DNA of 64,000 bases from Euwallacea fornicatus (GCF_040115645.1 NC_089573.1:1364001-1428000); one strand, 5' to 3'. Positions 35,842-50,740 are shown, counted from the stretch's first letter. Program-made: numbers and translations. Notes: generated from the letters alone by a model not told the origin.

Positions 35842-37642
35842 ATCGATTTTGTTTGAGCACTTTTAACTTAACCCACTATGGAACTGCTTTACAACTTGAT
35901 TAACTCTTAATAGTTTTCGTGCGAAAATCACTCATCTTTTCTAATAGCTTTCCATACTCCCTCTAGTGAATCCTTTCTTGATCGGACTTTCGTGTGTGAG
36001 CCCATTAAAAGTACGAAGAAAAGTCCTGAAGTATGTACGTGATAGTCGGATTTGGTGCTTGTAAGGAATCGTGAAGAGCAGCGAGAAAAATGAGCGCAGT
36101 CGCGTGAAGTCCGTTAAAAAAAATTTGAAATGTGCCCGGTAACTGAGACATTTACCGCCTAAGGGTTATTAAACAAGGTGCATTAATAGCTTTTTTTGGC
36201 CCGAATTCAAATATTAGCTAACGTGTTGACATAAATACTGTTTAAAATATTTATGGTCAGTTTCGTAGGTCAATATCCTTTTAAGCAGAGCAGAATTTTA
36301 TTTATTTACCAAAACTTGAATAACGTGGACACACAATTTTTCCAATAGATTTTAAAGCGATTCGTGCATTCGCGCATGCATACGTTATGTGAAATGTGCT
36401 TGGCGACCGATAGAAAAACCTAACAAAATAAGCGAATAAGGCTGTAACTTTGTATTAAAAGAGATTGTATATTTTTACTTCTATTAAGTAACCCTCATTA
36501 CCCTATTACTAATACGCAAACAAATCGTTGGAGCAATGAATAAAACATATCTTTCCTGGCATATATAATCTAAAAGCATCTGGAAATCCAGTGTAATTTA
36601 GTAAAGAGTCTTTGGTGTGTTTTTGAGCGTTTCAATGAAAACAATTGCATTTTGTATACATACATTTTCCTGCGAAATTTTAGAACTCGAGTAATTTACT
36701 TTTTAGTACGCCCGAAATTATTTCCGCAAATTATCTCTGTAAGCTCTATTCCAAGATTTAGGTTAATTCGAAATAATAAACATCAGTAACTTTGCCGCCC
36801 TCTAAATACTGCCCCAAGTGTATGAAATTCCTTAACAAATGACGCCCTCCCTCTATTCGGATTGAGATAGACGTGCGTTAGTTAAAGATAAACTTGCAAA
36901 CAAAGACTTTCTGACAAATTTAATAAAGACTTTGGGGATGTCGAATGCAATCGAATTTAAGTAACAGTTGATAAAATTAAGATAATGGGTGTTCCTTTCA
37001 CCAGCTAGAAGGGCATTTTTCTTGCGTAAGGGATGTCCAACTGAGAAAATAAGGGACGCTGCTTTTGAAAGAGATTAGTCGGTTCCATTTCCTGTTACAC
37101 ACAAGGCGATGAAAGAAACAAATAGGTATTTGTATATTACTTATTTTTCTTATCTACCCGATTGGACCTTAGTGAACAAATTGGCCCCAATTAATCACCC
37201 TTCTTTTGTGCCTTTAGTTTAATAGATTTTCTTAGTAAACCAAAACTTAATGAAGGCAGAACTAGCATAATTATATAACATTTTGACTGTTTTTGTATCA
37301 ATCATTTCTTCTAAATAAGTGTGCTACAACTGTCCAGGAAGTCTGTGGATTTTACACAATCAAAAGATATTTCAATTATAATTCATATTTACCGGTATTT
37401 TATGGGGCATAAATAGTGGGGCAGAACGCCATTTTCAAGCGTGATATGGATTTTGAAATAGGATCATTGATCACGTGTTATATTTCTTAAATTCTGCCTT
37501 TTATGTCTCTGAATTTTAGGATATTCGAATATATTATTGCTTTTTTAACCGAAACAGCATTTATGATAGCAGTGGCGTACCACGATTTTCTTCTCAAGTG
37601 ATAATTATTTAAAAACGTTGTATTCGCAACGTTTCCTGAAAA

Positions 37643-37719
37643 AGTGAGTGAGTGAGTGAGTGAATTAGTTAGTGAGTTAATGAGTGAGAGAGAAAAAGAA
37701 AGAGAGAGAGAAAGAGACT
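37643..37719 (+). repeat. (GTGA)n / (GA)n purine-rich microsatellite
   Basis: Five GTGA units are followed by decayed units and then a GAGA/AAAGA tract. The purine-rich strand is the plus strand throughout. Confidence 0.9.
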
Positions 37720-38869
37720 AGAGTTTTTTTTTAAGCTCTTTTAGTTTTTGAGATATTTTGAAAATTGCTTTTTACGGTTGTTCTTAAATATCCTTAAACA
37801 TGCAAAATTGCTATCAGAATCTACAACCATTTGACGCTCCAAATTTTCTTTTGCGAGGCTATGCTTGGTTACATTATTTCATTCAGTTGATGAGTTTAAT
37901 TTTAAGCCTGTTTTGGTCAGAAGAACGGCATCAAAAGTTATAGTGATAATTCGAATACTTGAGAATTTTGGACCGAATCATCAGAATTCTCAAATATACT
38001 ACAAGCTACATATTTTAGAATGGCAAATTTAAACAAATTATGTTAGCAACAATCCAGGTATTACAGACAAATAAGTTGATGACGACCTTGGAGGAATCAA
38101 ACGTCCAATGTTAAAAAGCTCATTAGCTCGTTAAGGCCCACCCAAAAGTGTCGTAAGAATATTAACTGGGATTTTCTCCACTCTTGAAAATAACGTAAGG
38201 AAACAATGTAGGAAAAGAAATATAATAGGGGTTGAGTGCACGTGTTTTTACTTATTGGCCTAATTAGACCTCCGCACATGCAAAATAGGTACATACATAT
38301 TCTGCATCACGTGATCAAATATCTGCACACATGCGGATGTAACTTGGAACAAATGGAGAGGGGGGAAAGGAAACCACAGGCAGTCTTTAGATTAGCCTCT
38401 TGAGGAAAAAAGAGATAGAGATGTCACCCAAAAACCCATTCATGGTATTGAACGTAAACGTATATATTTATGTTAAAATAATGTTGAAAGAGAAAAAATT
38501 CTAAATATTTTACATTATTTTTCTTGGCAATACGCGAATAGAAATTTGAAAATTTAAAAACCATCATCAGGCAACAAATAGAAAAAAAATGGTGCTGCAG
38601 AACAGATATGATTTAATTAATCTGCTTTTTTCCTTTCAAGAACTTTTAATATCTATTGTCTCCCAATCGGCTTCCAATTTACACAAAATCTTCAGACATG
38701 CGCTGCAAGATATTCATGTGTGTGTCCCTACTTTGTGCACACACATGCCAATATGAAATTTATAATTTTTTTTTATTTTATGTTTTAATTTTATATACGC
38801 TATAACTTGTAAACAAACGAAAATCGGATAACAAAATTTGAGTTTTTTTACATTTATTTTTCATGTACA

Positions 38870-38917
38870 ACACGCTCCTGAAGTTTGGCACGATCCTCCC
38901 GACTCACCTTGTATATA
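38870..38917 (-). repeat. Orphan TACAAGGTGAG transposon end
   Basis: The minus strand reads TACAAGGTGAGTCGGGAGG, then ATCGTGCCAAACTTCAGG. It looks like the terminal repeat of a mariner-like MITE. No partner was found in the 2 kb on either side. Confidence 0.45.
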
Positions 38918-39583
38918 TATATAGAGAGAGAGAGTCCCAAAATGACGACTCTGGAAGTTGGTAAATAAATTAACCTGAACTAACCTTTAAGACTTCGACC
39001 ACAATTACGTTACGCCTGCAACTTAACGAATGCCATCGACATCAATGAAACGTTATCAAAATTTTACTCAATACTGCCGTTTTCATTTACTTTTTGGCAA
39101 TAAAATACAAAACACTTGAGCAACTATTGTGTTTGTAATTTTTTGTAATAAGAACCCTTTCTTTACAATTTCAGAAGTAAACTTATTTAACAATTACCAC
39201 ATTTTATAAAATTAAAACTAAGATTAAAATCAAGGAACTGAGAAAATCCAATTTTATGATTACTATGTTTTGTCACTGGAAGTATGTTTACAACTAGGAT
39301 TACGCATTACGTAAGTGTTAAGACTACGTAACTGGCTAAATTCGTACCGGTTGAAGTGGCGTAACGCGACCTCTAAAAAGGCATATGACAATTATCAAAA
39401 TAATATCGTCATGGAAACATAACACGAAATTATTATCTGTTACTGTAAATGAGTGAAATTTGAGGCGAATATTTAATGAAATTATACACTCTTTATCCAC
39501 CTTCACATCAACAATTAATACGTTTATATCACCTCGAACAATTTAGACCAAGGATCAGAGTGGATAACAATCAAATTTGATAC

Positions 39584-39585
39584 AC

Positions 39586-39642
<57 letters not shown>
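39584..39642. repeat. (TA)n microsatellite
   Basis: About 58 bases of TA with one or two C interruptions at the start. No associated gene. Confidence 0.95.
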
Positions 39643-39644
<2 letters not shown>

Positions 39645-42600
39645 TACACCATAATTTTGAAGGAAATTTTTAATCTAAGGCAAATCAAATTTGACTCAAA
39701 GTTTTTAATAGAAAATAGTTGATATCTGAAGCCGCATGTGAAATCTGACACGTGAATACTGAAGTATTTACACCTTAAAAAAAGATTATTGGATCCAGAG
39801 CATTTATTCCGAACCAAATTCAAGGATTCTAAAATTTGATGTTGACTGTTTAAGCCGAGACACTCGTGACAATGATACTAAATGACGTTACGCTTTATGG
39901 GTGACGTCATTTGGTCCTTGGACCAATATTTAATTCATGCAGGGCAAACATATTTTCTATCAGTTATAGATTTTTATATCACCGATTTATCTCGAGTCCA
40001 ACTGCCACCCGTCATCGTTTGTCTTCAGCGATCCGGACATAACATTCGCAGAACTGTCAAATTAATCGCATTTTCAAAACGCACTTCTTACCTGTTTTCA
40101 ACCGGCACGCAGGCCTGGGCGGCCGCTAATTAGGTGTTTTATTATAATTAACCTTTAATTATGGCGTATAATTTTTTTTTTTTTTTAATATTACTCAAAA
40201 TCTCGTATTTTTCAAGAGCGAAGCTTATGAAGACGCGGAAGCGTTACTACTGGGACGTTATATTTTCATTTGTTAAATCTACTGTTATTCGAAATCCCGA
40301 TAGGGGCGCTGTGGAATGTCAACAAAGATGGGATGACAAGCGCTGTCAAGGTCTTGTCAAAATGCTTAGTTCGAAAATACGGCGTTGCCCTTAATATTCT
40401 GCTGTGTGTGGTGGGAAAGGTTTTAGATTTTTTGCATTTTAATGAATTTTTCTAACTGAAGAATTGTTTTATTTAAAAAAAAGGGCCTGTGTTTAAAGTT
40501 CCGATCGCCAAGTCCGATTCTGTTTCAGTCCCGATACAATTGCACAGAAGCGCAAATCTATCGTGAATCTCATACCGGAAACACCAAATAAGTAAAGCAA
40601 AACCTGATAAGACCAGCTGCCACCAAAAAAATTTCGGTGCGTCTAAAAGCGACGAAAAAACGAAACGTGCGTCACTTCTTCGAGGCATTTACCTCGGACT
40701 ATGACTCTACCCACGAAGTCCATTGAACAAAAATGTAAGTCAATGAGACTAGACGGATTATTGGCAATTCATTGGAAATTACTTACAGGTTAAGCCATGT
40801 GTAAGGAATTATGCTTCTTCGCCTTTTTTATTGGTCACGTAGCCATTCGGTGACCTTGTTTAATTTCCATTTATAAAATTTCTCTTGTGATGTGTTGCGC
40901 CATGGGAGATCGAACTGTAAATTTCGTGTATTCTATAGTAAGTAGAAGTGGATTTTGGTTCATTAATATGAGAAATATTAAGTTTTTGTTGGGGGGTTTT
41001 AAATGCTCTAGAGGACAGTGGCCGGACAGCGGAGCTCGCAGGCTGAAGAAAGATTAACAAGGAAAAAAAAAAAATCAATTTGGACCAGTGGGTTCGCGGT
41101 ACAGGTTAGTTCAGGTCACTCGTTTACAGCCATTGTGCCATGGGCTTTATTAAAATTTCTGGCTTATTGCGTTAAAGTTTGTGACAAATCCAACTTAAAT
41201 CCGCGAAGCAGCAGAATTTTCTAACTCCTGAAATTTTAACATCTTCCCTTTTTTAACCGACCTTTTGGGAGATTTATGTGCAAAGTAAGAACGTGCTTTT
41301 TGAAAATAAAGAAATTTCGCGCTGGACCTATTTAGAAAGATCCAAAAAGCTGCAAACTCGTTTGTATTTTTTCCAAGAACTTTTTTTAGATTTACTTAAA
41401 AGTCATTAGTAATAATCTTAATGAACGTGTGCTGCTAGCAAAAATACCTATTTTTAAGATTACAATCGAGTTTTGAGAGATGTTCTTCTCCGGCGTCCTC
41501 CACGATCCACGAAAAGCCAAAACTATTTAAATTTCTACGATTACATTCCCCCTACATCTAAGAAAATATATCGCTGGTTTTTTACAATTCTTCCGCGTAT
41601 TGTTCGGATAACAAGAGATCTTTAAAATGAAACAAATAGTTTCAGACGATTCTTTTAAATTGTAAGAAAACGTTGTTCCCAAGAAGTCGGTGAGAATCGA
41701 GAAAAAATAATAAGTCATCAAAATGTCCCATGAAATTTCTTGAAACGCCAATGGGGGAATCAAACCGCAAATCTGTGGATATTATAAGAAGTTTCTGAGT
41801 ACTATCAAAATCCAAACAAATCATATGAATTTTCCGCATCTTTCTGTATGCTATCGAACACATTTGTAAACAAGACGAAAAATTTTAATTTATTTCCAGG
41901 AAGAAATTTCTCACTAGTGGATAATACAGTTACTTGTAATTGCTTAACCGTAAGAAAAGTAAGACCTGATAGGAACATATACGATTTGTTCTTATATATC
42001 CAAAACCATTTGGAATTTTGACAGTAAAAAAAAATTAATTTTTCCGAATCACCAGTTGGTTAACTATCCTATAAACTTCTATCTTTTAGAGTTTTCTGGA
42101 TCTGAGTGGTGTGCTTCGAATATGCCCTTAGCTCAAAATGCCTCGAACCCTGCAGGATTACTTTAACAAACGAATAAGTACTGTTTTAATCGCTATTATT
42201 GAGCATGCATAATTGCTACAACTACCGATAGCCTTGACCTGTACTAAACTAAAATCTGTCTCTTCTGTATCTTTGGAGTCCCACCCTGCTTTAATAATAA
42301 TATTTACGTCTTCACAATTTTTTTTTTTTTTAATAAACTATGTTGAAGGTGTATGTTGCGATTGTCTCAGGGAGATAACTAGTAAAATTTTTAGTTTTAT
42401 AATGATATATTACGGATATGAAAGAAGTGGGTAGTACTAGGACTTATGCACCAAGGTGGGACCGCCTCTGGCGAGTAACAAAATTATCATTACCATGTCC
42501 GACAATTTTACACAGTGAATAAAAGCACCTTTACGCATTCCTAGCGAACCACGCAGCATGAATTGACACGCGTATCGTTCCACATTTAACAAAATCACAT

Positions 42601-42798
42601 TCGTTCTTTTTTTCGTGTAATTTTTTTGAAAATAATGCCTCACACTTGAGTAAGGAGTGATCGGATCAGTGGAATTTCGCACTCTGCCGTAGTGATTATT
42701 CTTAAAGAAAATCGAAAGGAAAATTTACAATCCGGAACATATGGAAAATATTTACATTCTTTCGGTGTAAGTGATATTCGAACGTAGTTTCAGAAGTG

Positions 42799-43967
42799 CC
42801 CGACCTAACAGTTGAAAAGAAATTGTAAAATATTGAATTATGTATTTCTCAACATAATCTCCTTTGAGATTGACGCACTTCTCCCAATGAAGTTCCATGA
42901 TTTCCATACTTTGTTTATACTAAGAAACTTCGACTGTTTTAAAATTAGTTCCACCCTCGGACTATACTTTTTCATTATTGGCAAATCTCTTCCCACTGGG
43001 CTATTATTCAAAATTTTCAAATAAAAAATGGTCTAAAGAGGCTAAGTCTGGTAAATAAAGTGGGTAATGAAAAATTTGAAACCAAGTTGATGGATTTTGG
43101 CCATCGCGACAATGCTAGTGCGGATTGGTATGTTACCTTGGCAAAGAAAGACTTTCTTTTTTTGCCAAATGCGTTCGCTCTTTCCTAAATTTTGCGCTCC
43201 AACGCTCTAATAAATTTGTATAATATTCTCTGTTTATTGTTTTTTTTTGGGAGATATTCAACAAAAATTATCCTAAGTGTATCTCAAAAAACTAACGCCT
43301 TCCCTGCAGACGGAACGATTTCCGTTTTCTTTGGACCCGATTCTCCTGTTTCAGTGCATTTTGACTGTTCTTTGGTCTCAGGTTTCAAATGATGCACCTA
43401 TGTTTCATCAATGGTTATGAATTGGCACAAAATCTCCGCTTTAATGCTGCGAAATTTTGTCAGACGCTCTCTTGAAACATCTCCATGAAGCCGATTTTAT
43501 TCAAATATGAGTAATCGTTGCATCCAGCTTGCGCACAGCTTTCTCATATCCAATTGTGCGGTGAAAACGCGATTTCCAGTAATTTTGGAAATGTCCATCT
43601 TCTAGCACAGAAATGCGGATTGTCGTCAAAATTTCTGTGATGGTGAAATCTGGATGTGCCATCACTTCGTTCTTCTTCGTCTTCGCCATCTAGTTCGTTT
43701 TGGCAGCTCGTACGACCTCATTCAAACTCTGCCACCCAACATCTTACAGTTGTTAGCGGATGACCAGATTCCCCTAGAATAGAATCTAGCTCCGCTTTGA
43801 TGTCGAATGGATAAAGCCCTTTCAAATGAAAATGTCGATTCACGTGTCGATGACCAATTTTGTTCGTGTTCACAAGATCTCGAAAGGCGTTCACTAGAAA
43901 CGGCTGCAAAACGAACATAAATCAACCTAACACCCGCAAAATTTAAAAACAACTTTTTAAGGTCGGG
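42799..43967 (-). mobile_element. Mariner relic, irritans-like
   Basis: The plus strand at 42799 (CCCGACCTAACAGTTG) and the minus strand from 43967 (CCCGACCTTAAAAAGTTG) look like matching ends about 1.17 kb apart. The interior is a decayed mariner transposase on the minus strand. Flanking TA duplications could not be confirmed. Confidence 0.65.
42835..43920 (-). pseudogene. Degenerate mariner transposase (irritans-like)
   Basis: Pieces in three frames line up in mariner order: IKAELDSILGESGHPLTTVR with CWVAEFERGRTS (helix-turn-helix), a TITEILTTIRISVLEDG stretch, then FITIDETWVHHLKPETKEQS (first catalytic D), PSAGKALVF, TSIVAMAKIHQLGF, YLPDLASLDHFLF (third catalytic region) and LHWEKCVNLKGDYVEK at the end. 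The IDETWVHH and AMAKIH motifs point to the irritans group. Several stops and frameshifts are present. Confidence 0.82.
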
Positions 43968-46790
43968 TCTTTGTAATATTCGCAAGTTTTCAACAAAAAT
44001 CATCATTTACATCAGCAGATCGGATACTTCTGGGACTCTCCTCGTGTCAAGATACACGTGAGAGAGAAATTGATGTCATTGATTCACACTATGCAATCCG
44101 ATTTTATCGCTACAGTTTCATTTCACTGACGTGAAAAAATACATAAATCTGTGGTCATTTTGCCTCAATTATTTTGACATAACAGAGATATACTGCATGA
44201 TGGTCGACGTTGTTGTGGTAGTTAAATTTTACGACCCAACCCCCACTGGGTCCTAACAAGTGTAAAATCGAGGTGAATAGTTAAGGGCGGGTCCTTACTT
44301 TTGCCACTAAAGATAAATAGGCGCGTCCGAAGTAATCGTTAAGGGAAGGGTTGAACGAGAAGGTTTTTAATTTAGTCCCATAAATTTCTTGACATATAAA
44401 TTATCCCTTTAGAGGTGAGGAACAAACTGCTTTGACTTCGAGCGTTTCAGTCGGCCGTTTGTTTTATTTCCACTTTAAGGTATAAAATTTTGCGGCTTTG
44501 TTTAGATGACACTTCAGTTGTCCGGAATAATTTTCAATGCACGGTTAGATGGTAAAAACCAAGTGGATGGCCGGCAAAAAATCTAAGAAATAGTCTATTT
44601 GAATACAATAAGGAGATTTGTATCTGCACATTGTCTGAAAAATCTGTAAACGTCAAGCAATTCGACGCTCTGTTTTGAAGATCTCGCCGTGAATTTATTA
44701 TCAGACCCACCGCAAAATGGTTTATTTTATACCCTTCTAACGTAGCTCTAAGTTTGGTATGCGGTTTTGGGACGATTTCAATCGTATTGTTCAACCATGA
44801 TTTGCTTACCAAGCGGACGAAGGCTGAGTAACCCAATTCCTTTAACAGTCTTCAATCGCATTTTTCAAATAGCCATTAAACAAAAGTTTTAGGTTTCGCC
44901 CATAGGTTTAGGTGTTAATAAATCTCCCCTAACATGCATTTCTTACAAACAGCCGTTACAAAATGATTTGTAATTCTCTAAATGTTACCATAAATACTTT
45001 GCCTGTCACATTACATGTGCCGGGCATAACCTCTTATTATCAGATCGAATTTTAAATAAAATGGGGGCTATTCTAAAGTTCTCTAATAGCTCGTTTAGTA
45101 GACCAAGTCTGGATACTCGGCGTATAAATAAATATGCCATCGGCAATTAATATTTATTTGTTTACCAAATGAACCAATAAAGAACCTAGAAGGGTGGTAT
45201 TTTTATTACTTTAATATGTAAATAATATATCTTCCTCATATCATAACTTAGGCGGCCGCCTTCTCGTGAAGTCTTCCTCCCAGAACGCTTAACGAATTTA
45301 TTGCCTCAGCTACCAGTTCACATATGGGGTGCCCGTTTGAAAATCATATTCATTGGGTAGTTATGTGAATTTTAATGGTGCCAAAACATTCGTTGTGTGA
45401 AAGGCTATTTGTAGTTCATTATTAAAGAAAATATATCCTCCTTCGAGTGACGTTGGAGATTATGGTACATGTTGCTGCATATAATAGGTAAACGAACTTC
45501 ATTTACGATGAATACTAAGATGTCGAATCGTCGTCTGTTTTGAACAGCTAAACAAAATTTCTGCTGCTTTATTTAATTTAAAGCTTCGTTTTATTTAATT
45601 AGTAGATTCATGTAGAGATTTGTACTGACTTTGTGGTTTTAGCGCAAAGTAACTGTGTTCAAACGTTTTTGTTCGTTTCAACACAATTTTTTATTGGCGA
45701 ACTTACGTGAAGGTCGGTTCGATAGAATTGGCTGAATTACTTCAATTTAGCGCTCTCTTAAAGATTTTTCGCAAATCTTCAACATCTGGCAAGTTTGGAA
45801 CGCATACGCAGAATTTTCACTGTTTTGAACTACTTACAGCTCAACTTGGTAAATATGACTGATTAATACACATTTTGAATTGTTTTTATTTATGCTATGC
45901 TATTTGTGTCATGCTCATAGAGCAAAGTTATCGTTACGGCCCATTTTAGTTCGTTTAAAGAAAATTTTGATGACATTCACCTGAAACCGAAGGATTAATG
46001 CCAAAAACACGCTAATCAATCAAATTCATCAAATTAAGCTTTGTCGAACTTGATGAGCTTGATGTTGAAACGACGAAAATTATGTCCAACTGTTGCAAAA
46101 TCGTAAAACGTCGAAGGATTGCTAGAAATCGTGGAAAAATGCGAAATGCAACTCATTCAGGAAAATTTATCAAACTGAGCTTTGTATAAGCTCAAAGGCG
46201 GATATTGCATTTAAATGAGTTAAAACGGTCAAAAGTTATTATTTTTCTCCGAAACCAGTGTTCTTTCCACAACATCTTGATATGCAAAGTCACCTTATCG
46301 CTAAGAATAAATTTTATAGGAGATATGTTGGAATAGAACAACTAACAAATCCCTCACCTTCAAATGAAGGTTTTTATTTTTCACGGGATTAATTCAAATT
46401 AATCAATTACTTTCGGCATTATACGTTAATAACTTGGCCGTGAGCATCATCGTGTATCATTTTAGTGGGCGCCATCTAGTGGCCATTAGTTAAAAGTACT
46501 AGTAATCTTTCTATTAGTAAAGGAAGGTTTCTAATTGGCCTGCAACCCCATCTAACATCTGCACCATTAAGACTGAACTTTTAAAAATTTTAAGAGGCGA
46601 TACTTCACATAAATCATCTCGTTGGGTTCTATAGATATGTAAAAACCGATATCCAATATCCGTTTTAGTTTCTGAGATATTTATGTAATATGTCACAATT
46701 TCGCGACGTTGGAAAGGGCCGCGATTTACTGGATTTCAAAGGTATTATGAAAGTGCAGAAGGGCGCTAACCGATTTCACAATTTCCTTTA

Positions 46791-47198
46791 TTGACTGCAA
46801 CTTCAGATCTACAATTGCAAGTTCGATTTCTAATTGTAGATTTGAGTTGGAATGTTTGTCGCATTTTTCGTTTTGTTAACTTATCTAAGAAGAGAATCAT
46901 GAATTTTTATTATTTGCAAATGGATGAAGCCTTAATACGTCTCTCTATTTTGAATGATCACACTCACAATTCTCGACTCTCTAAAGTGCATTCTCGAATT
47001 TGCCTCGGTGGAAAATCAACTGCGTACCAAATATATTTCTCAGGTTTAAACATTTTTAAATTTTGGTATGACCTGAACGCTGCATTCGAATTGTTTACTC
47101 CCGTGCGTCAGCATGCCTTTAAATCTTATCTGTGTCTATGTTTTCTATCTATAGAAAATCATAGCAGAATCGGATATACTTCTGGGGTTACAATATGA
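46791..47198 (+). other. Unassigned open frame of about 135 codons
   Basis: A long frame for AT-rich DNA, with no recognisable domain. The first codon is TTG rather than ATG, which argues against a complete gene. It could be chance or part of a decayed element. Confidence 0.12.
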
Positions 47199-49800
47199 TT
47201 TAAAATCGTTGTGTCGATGTACTGTGTAACCGTCGAGATATATTTCAAATCGCATCTTTAAGGCTGAACGATTTCAATTGAAGTGTCCAGTTCATGTAAG
47301 CGAAATACACCTCAAAACTATTGAAATTTTCCAAAACAGTAAAAAAAGGAGGGAGGTATTTTTATATCTAGTTTTTGCGCTGCGCTGATAACGCAGGGAC
47401 CAGTGAAGAAATTAAATATTATTCAAAAATTTCCATTTTTTTTTCTAATTTCCACTGGGGAAAGAATACCTTCTTTTACTACGCACTTTCGAAACTTTCC
47501 AAGTCTAAGAAATCTATATGTTAACAGCCACATGCAACTCAAATTGCCTGCTTGAACTGGCTGATAATACCTTTTTTACACGTTCAGGCTTGCGACGCAC
47601 AAATCTGCCGATGATAATGACAGCGTCTAATTTTGGACAAAAATGCTTTATATTACAATAACTTTTACATTACAAAATATATCTATATTATGTTATATAC
47701 TATTCATTTATTAAAACAATAATTAATCGGCTTTATGAAACTTAAAACGATTACATTACACAAATCGCATATTGAACTAGCCCGAATCGTCATCTCTAAT
47801 CAAACTAATAATAATTACGAGATCGGAATACTTTTTTTAAACAAATACAATATGTATAAGTACACGCAGTATTTTGTGTTGAGTTTTACACGTTACAATA
47901 ATGTTACATTGAATTTTCCATTCACTATACACTCTCTTACACGGGGGTCTCTGGGCGTTGGTACTGTTAACTCAACGGTCCGTAGACGTGAACTAAAAAT
48001 GTTTCTGAAATCAATTCGTTATTGCTAAAAATGTTAAAAAGCTGTTTGTATTTACAGCGCTATTATGGAAAACCCTGTCAGTTTTACTACACCCTACAAA
48101 AAAATCGAAAATATCTATGTATTGACTATAAATTAGAAAGAAAATATTTTCCATAATGTACTATATATAAAAAAATTTATTTAATATCCTTAGTAAACAA
48201 AAATTCGTCGAGAACAGAAAACGATTTTTTAAATTAATTTTACGTAAACCTTGTCAACACCTTCGTTGAAAATTAGGCCGCTTTACTACTAAGAAAATTC
48301 TTATACAAATTTTCACAAATATTAAAGCAATTTATTGTTCACATTTTGTTCGTAAACACGTATGTATGTCTAGATCTTATGGCGTTACCACACACACACA
48401 CCCAATACTCAAATTAGCGATTATCATTAATTTTTAAAGTAGGACAAACAGGAGCTTATGAGTTCCTGTAATCGCAGAAATTACCTATAAGCTTTATATA
48501 TATAATATTAAGCAACAAGCGGTCTTGCTATAACTGACACAACATCTCAGCATAATGGCTTTTGTGTCATATACTACAAACATCATAAATACATGCTCAA
48601 AAATAGTTACGCGACAGTGAATGGTGAAATCTGTCGCTTAATTATCACAGAATAAGTTTTGAAAAAATCAAATCAGCTTTCGATTTAATGGAGAACAATG
48701 CGATGGAGTGTGGGGTTTTCTTTCGACTTCCGTCGCAGAATAGGCCTTCCAGTAGCATCGTTGAATCACTATTATAAAGCTACAATTTGTCAAAATTAAC
48801 AAATTTTAAGAGAAAGAGTGTCTACAAATATTGTGTGTTCTTGATTATTTTGCTCAATTTTGAGATTGCTTTGTGCCTGCTACATGTATAGTTCGGTCGA
48901 AACTGTTCTTGTTCTAAAGAACAATAATTACTTTAGTCTATTACTTGTAACGAAACTTGACACTCTGTTAAGGTTATACAGGAATTTCTATAACAGTATA
49001 AGTATCGTTCACCCTGCATAACAAATTGACATTTTACAGAGCGTTGGTCAAAACTATCAATGATCAACAATTGTAGGAACAATAATTGGAAGCTATTTAT
49101 GCACAAACGATATAGTAATTGTAAAAATAACAGCGACACTAACCTATTTTGTTGAATTCCGATATGACAACTGTACAATAGACATATCACACATTTTTCC
49201 AAATGCATTTTTTATCACTCCTACTTAATACTTGTATCTGCTAAAAATAATTATTGTTAGAGAATTACCACTGTAAATAAACGTGTAGTGTGATTAATTT
49301 TTTAAGACTTCTAAAGTTGGTTTACATTTTACGTTAACATAAACACAACTATGCCTTCCTAGCCGCGATTAACATAATAAACAACTCTCGGCCCGAGAAA
49401 AGTTTTTTCAAGGCGCAACGACGAGCTCCTTATACAACCACATTTTCCAAACGCTAATAATGAAAATGCAAATTCTTCATCTTTAGATTTTCAATTACCT
49501 GCATCCATTATTGCCCTCGTTTTGGCATTTCCACCAAATTGTTACACAAATACGACGACATTTTCAAAGACAGTTTTGCAAAGTTTCGATTTTTGCAAGG
49601 GGGAAGTCCCACTTGTACCTACTAGAACCTAGAAGAGGCATTTATATAATTCTGCCTGCAGCTTCGTCGAATAAAATCTAATCTTTGTATATAAAAATAC
49701 ATGTCATTTTCCACACGATCAGTGGCGTATTTGTACATGTGTACCTGACGATATCGACCGAGGTATGCAAAAATAGTTTTTCCGCTCTTACATATTACCC

Positions 49801-49826
49801 TGTTGTTGTTGTTGTTGATGTTGTTT
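49801..49826 (+). repeat. (TTG)n microsatellite
   Basis: Several TTG units with one GATG interruption. It lies 0.5 kb behind the RhoGEF stop codon, probably in the 3' flank or UTR. Confidence 0.85.
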
Positions 49827-50303
49827 AAATCAGAGCTTAAGGTTGTTGAAGATATGTTGTTTTGTCAAAATGTTTTCATAAAATATATCTGCTTAATTTT
49901 AAACGAGGACTATTACTTGCGGTTCAGCTCTGATTAAAGGATTAAGAGAAATAATCCTTTTCAGAGTATTCCTCTTAACATTGACACATTTATCGGCAGA
50001 GGCAGTGCATTATCAAAACTAATGAAAAATATACTTGGTATGACCGCTAAGAGTTACATATGTATTATGCGTATGTGGTATTAAACAGATGTGAAAAGTA
50101 ATTATTTAGTTCCCACTATCTATTTCCAACTGCGAAAGATAAATTAATCAATTATTGTCATGTCTCATGAAAATTCCGGACAGCCTAAGACTTCTTTTTT
50201 TAAGTCTCCTCCATAGATCTAGCTACAAGGACTTCTGCCTTGGCTAAATCAATATCTCCTGAGACACCGTGGGTGGGTATTCTACCTTCTCCTCGTAGTT
50301 AAA

Positions 50304-50740
50304 TCAAATGGTCCAAAGCAGCACATGATTGGTGGAGTCCTCCCGTCCTGCACCTTCAGACGTGGAATTCGAAATGCGGAAATCTTCGTATCCCTCTCCT
50401 CCGGAGACCACCAGGAACTTCGGAGGCTTCGATTGCGGAATGTCGGTCAACAATTTGTTTTTGGAGTTCTTCTTCGAAGGGGTTTCTTTCAAAGGCACCA
50501 ACGGCATGAAGTACGGCATCTCGAGGGAGGCCAAAATTCGTACTTGTCCGGTGTTACCGTGGGGCACCCCACTAATTGTGGGGATCCGCGAAATTTTACC
50601 TGTTGTGGGGGTAACGTGGGGTAAGGCCATGGTCAACACCACCCCTGCAGAAGTTCCAATCCACAGAAGGTCTTTGCAGCTCAGGAGGGAAGTTACTCGA
50701 AGACAGGCAGCTTTGTGTTGGCGAATTATATGGTCATAGC
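50304..50740 (-). CDS. RhoGEF exon J: terminal exon with stop
   Basis: The exon is 437 nt including the TGA at 50304-50306. It begins YDHIIRQHKAACLRVTSLL, then CKDLLWIGTSAGVVLTM, and ends in NHVLLWTI. These match the last propeller blade of ARHGEF17-type proteins. A less conserved tail with KETPSKKNSKNK and GAGREDS lies in between. The acceptor is CCCTAG/GC. No AATAAA was seen close behind the stop on this strand, so the 3' UTR length is unknown. Confidence 0.93.

Larger units (their letters stand above)
35842..42798. other. No supported gene
   Basis: Seven kilobases with microsatellites and one orphan transposon end. A slightly GC-richer patch at 40.0-40.7 kb (with GGCGGCCGCTAATTAG) gives frames of 60-80 codons on both strands but no recognisable protein. 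Confidence 0.45.
43968..50303. other. No supported gene; 3' flank of the RhoGEF gene
   Basis: The last 1-2 kb before 50.3 kb may be the RhoGEF 3' UTR. Open frames at 44836-44534 (minus) and 46791-47198 (plus) are unassigned. The part from 47.6 to 49.4 kb is particularly AT-rich. Confidence 0.4.

Noticed and set aside
50329..50739. Plus-strand frame of 136 codons over the RhoGEF last exon
   Set aside because: Shadow of the conserved minus-strand exon, which has family motifs and in-phase splicing.
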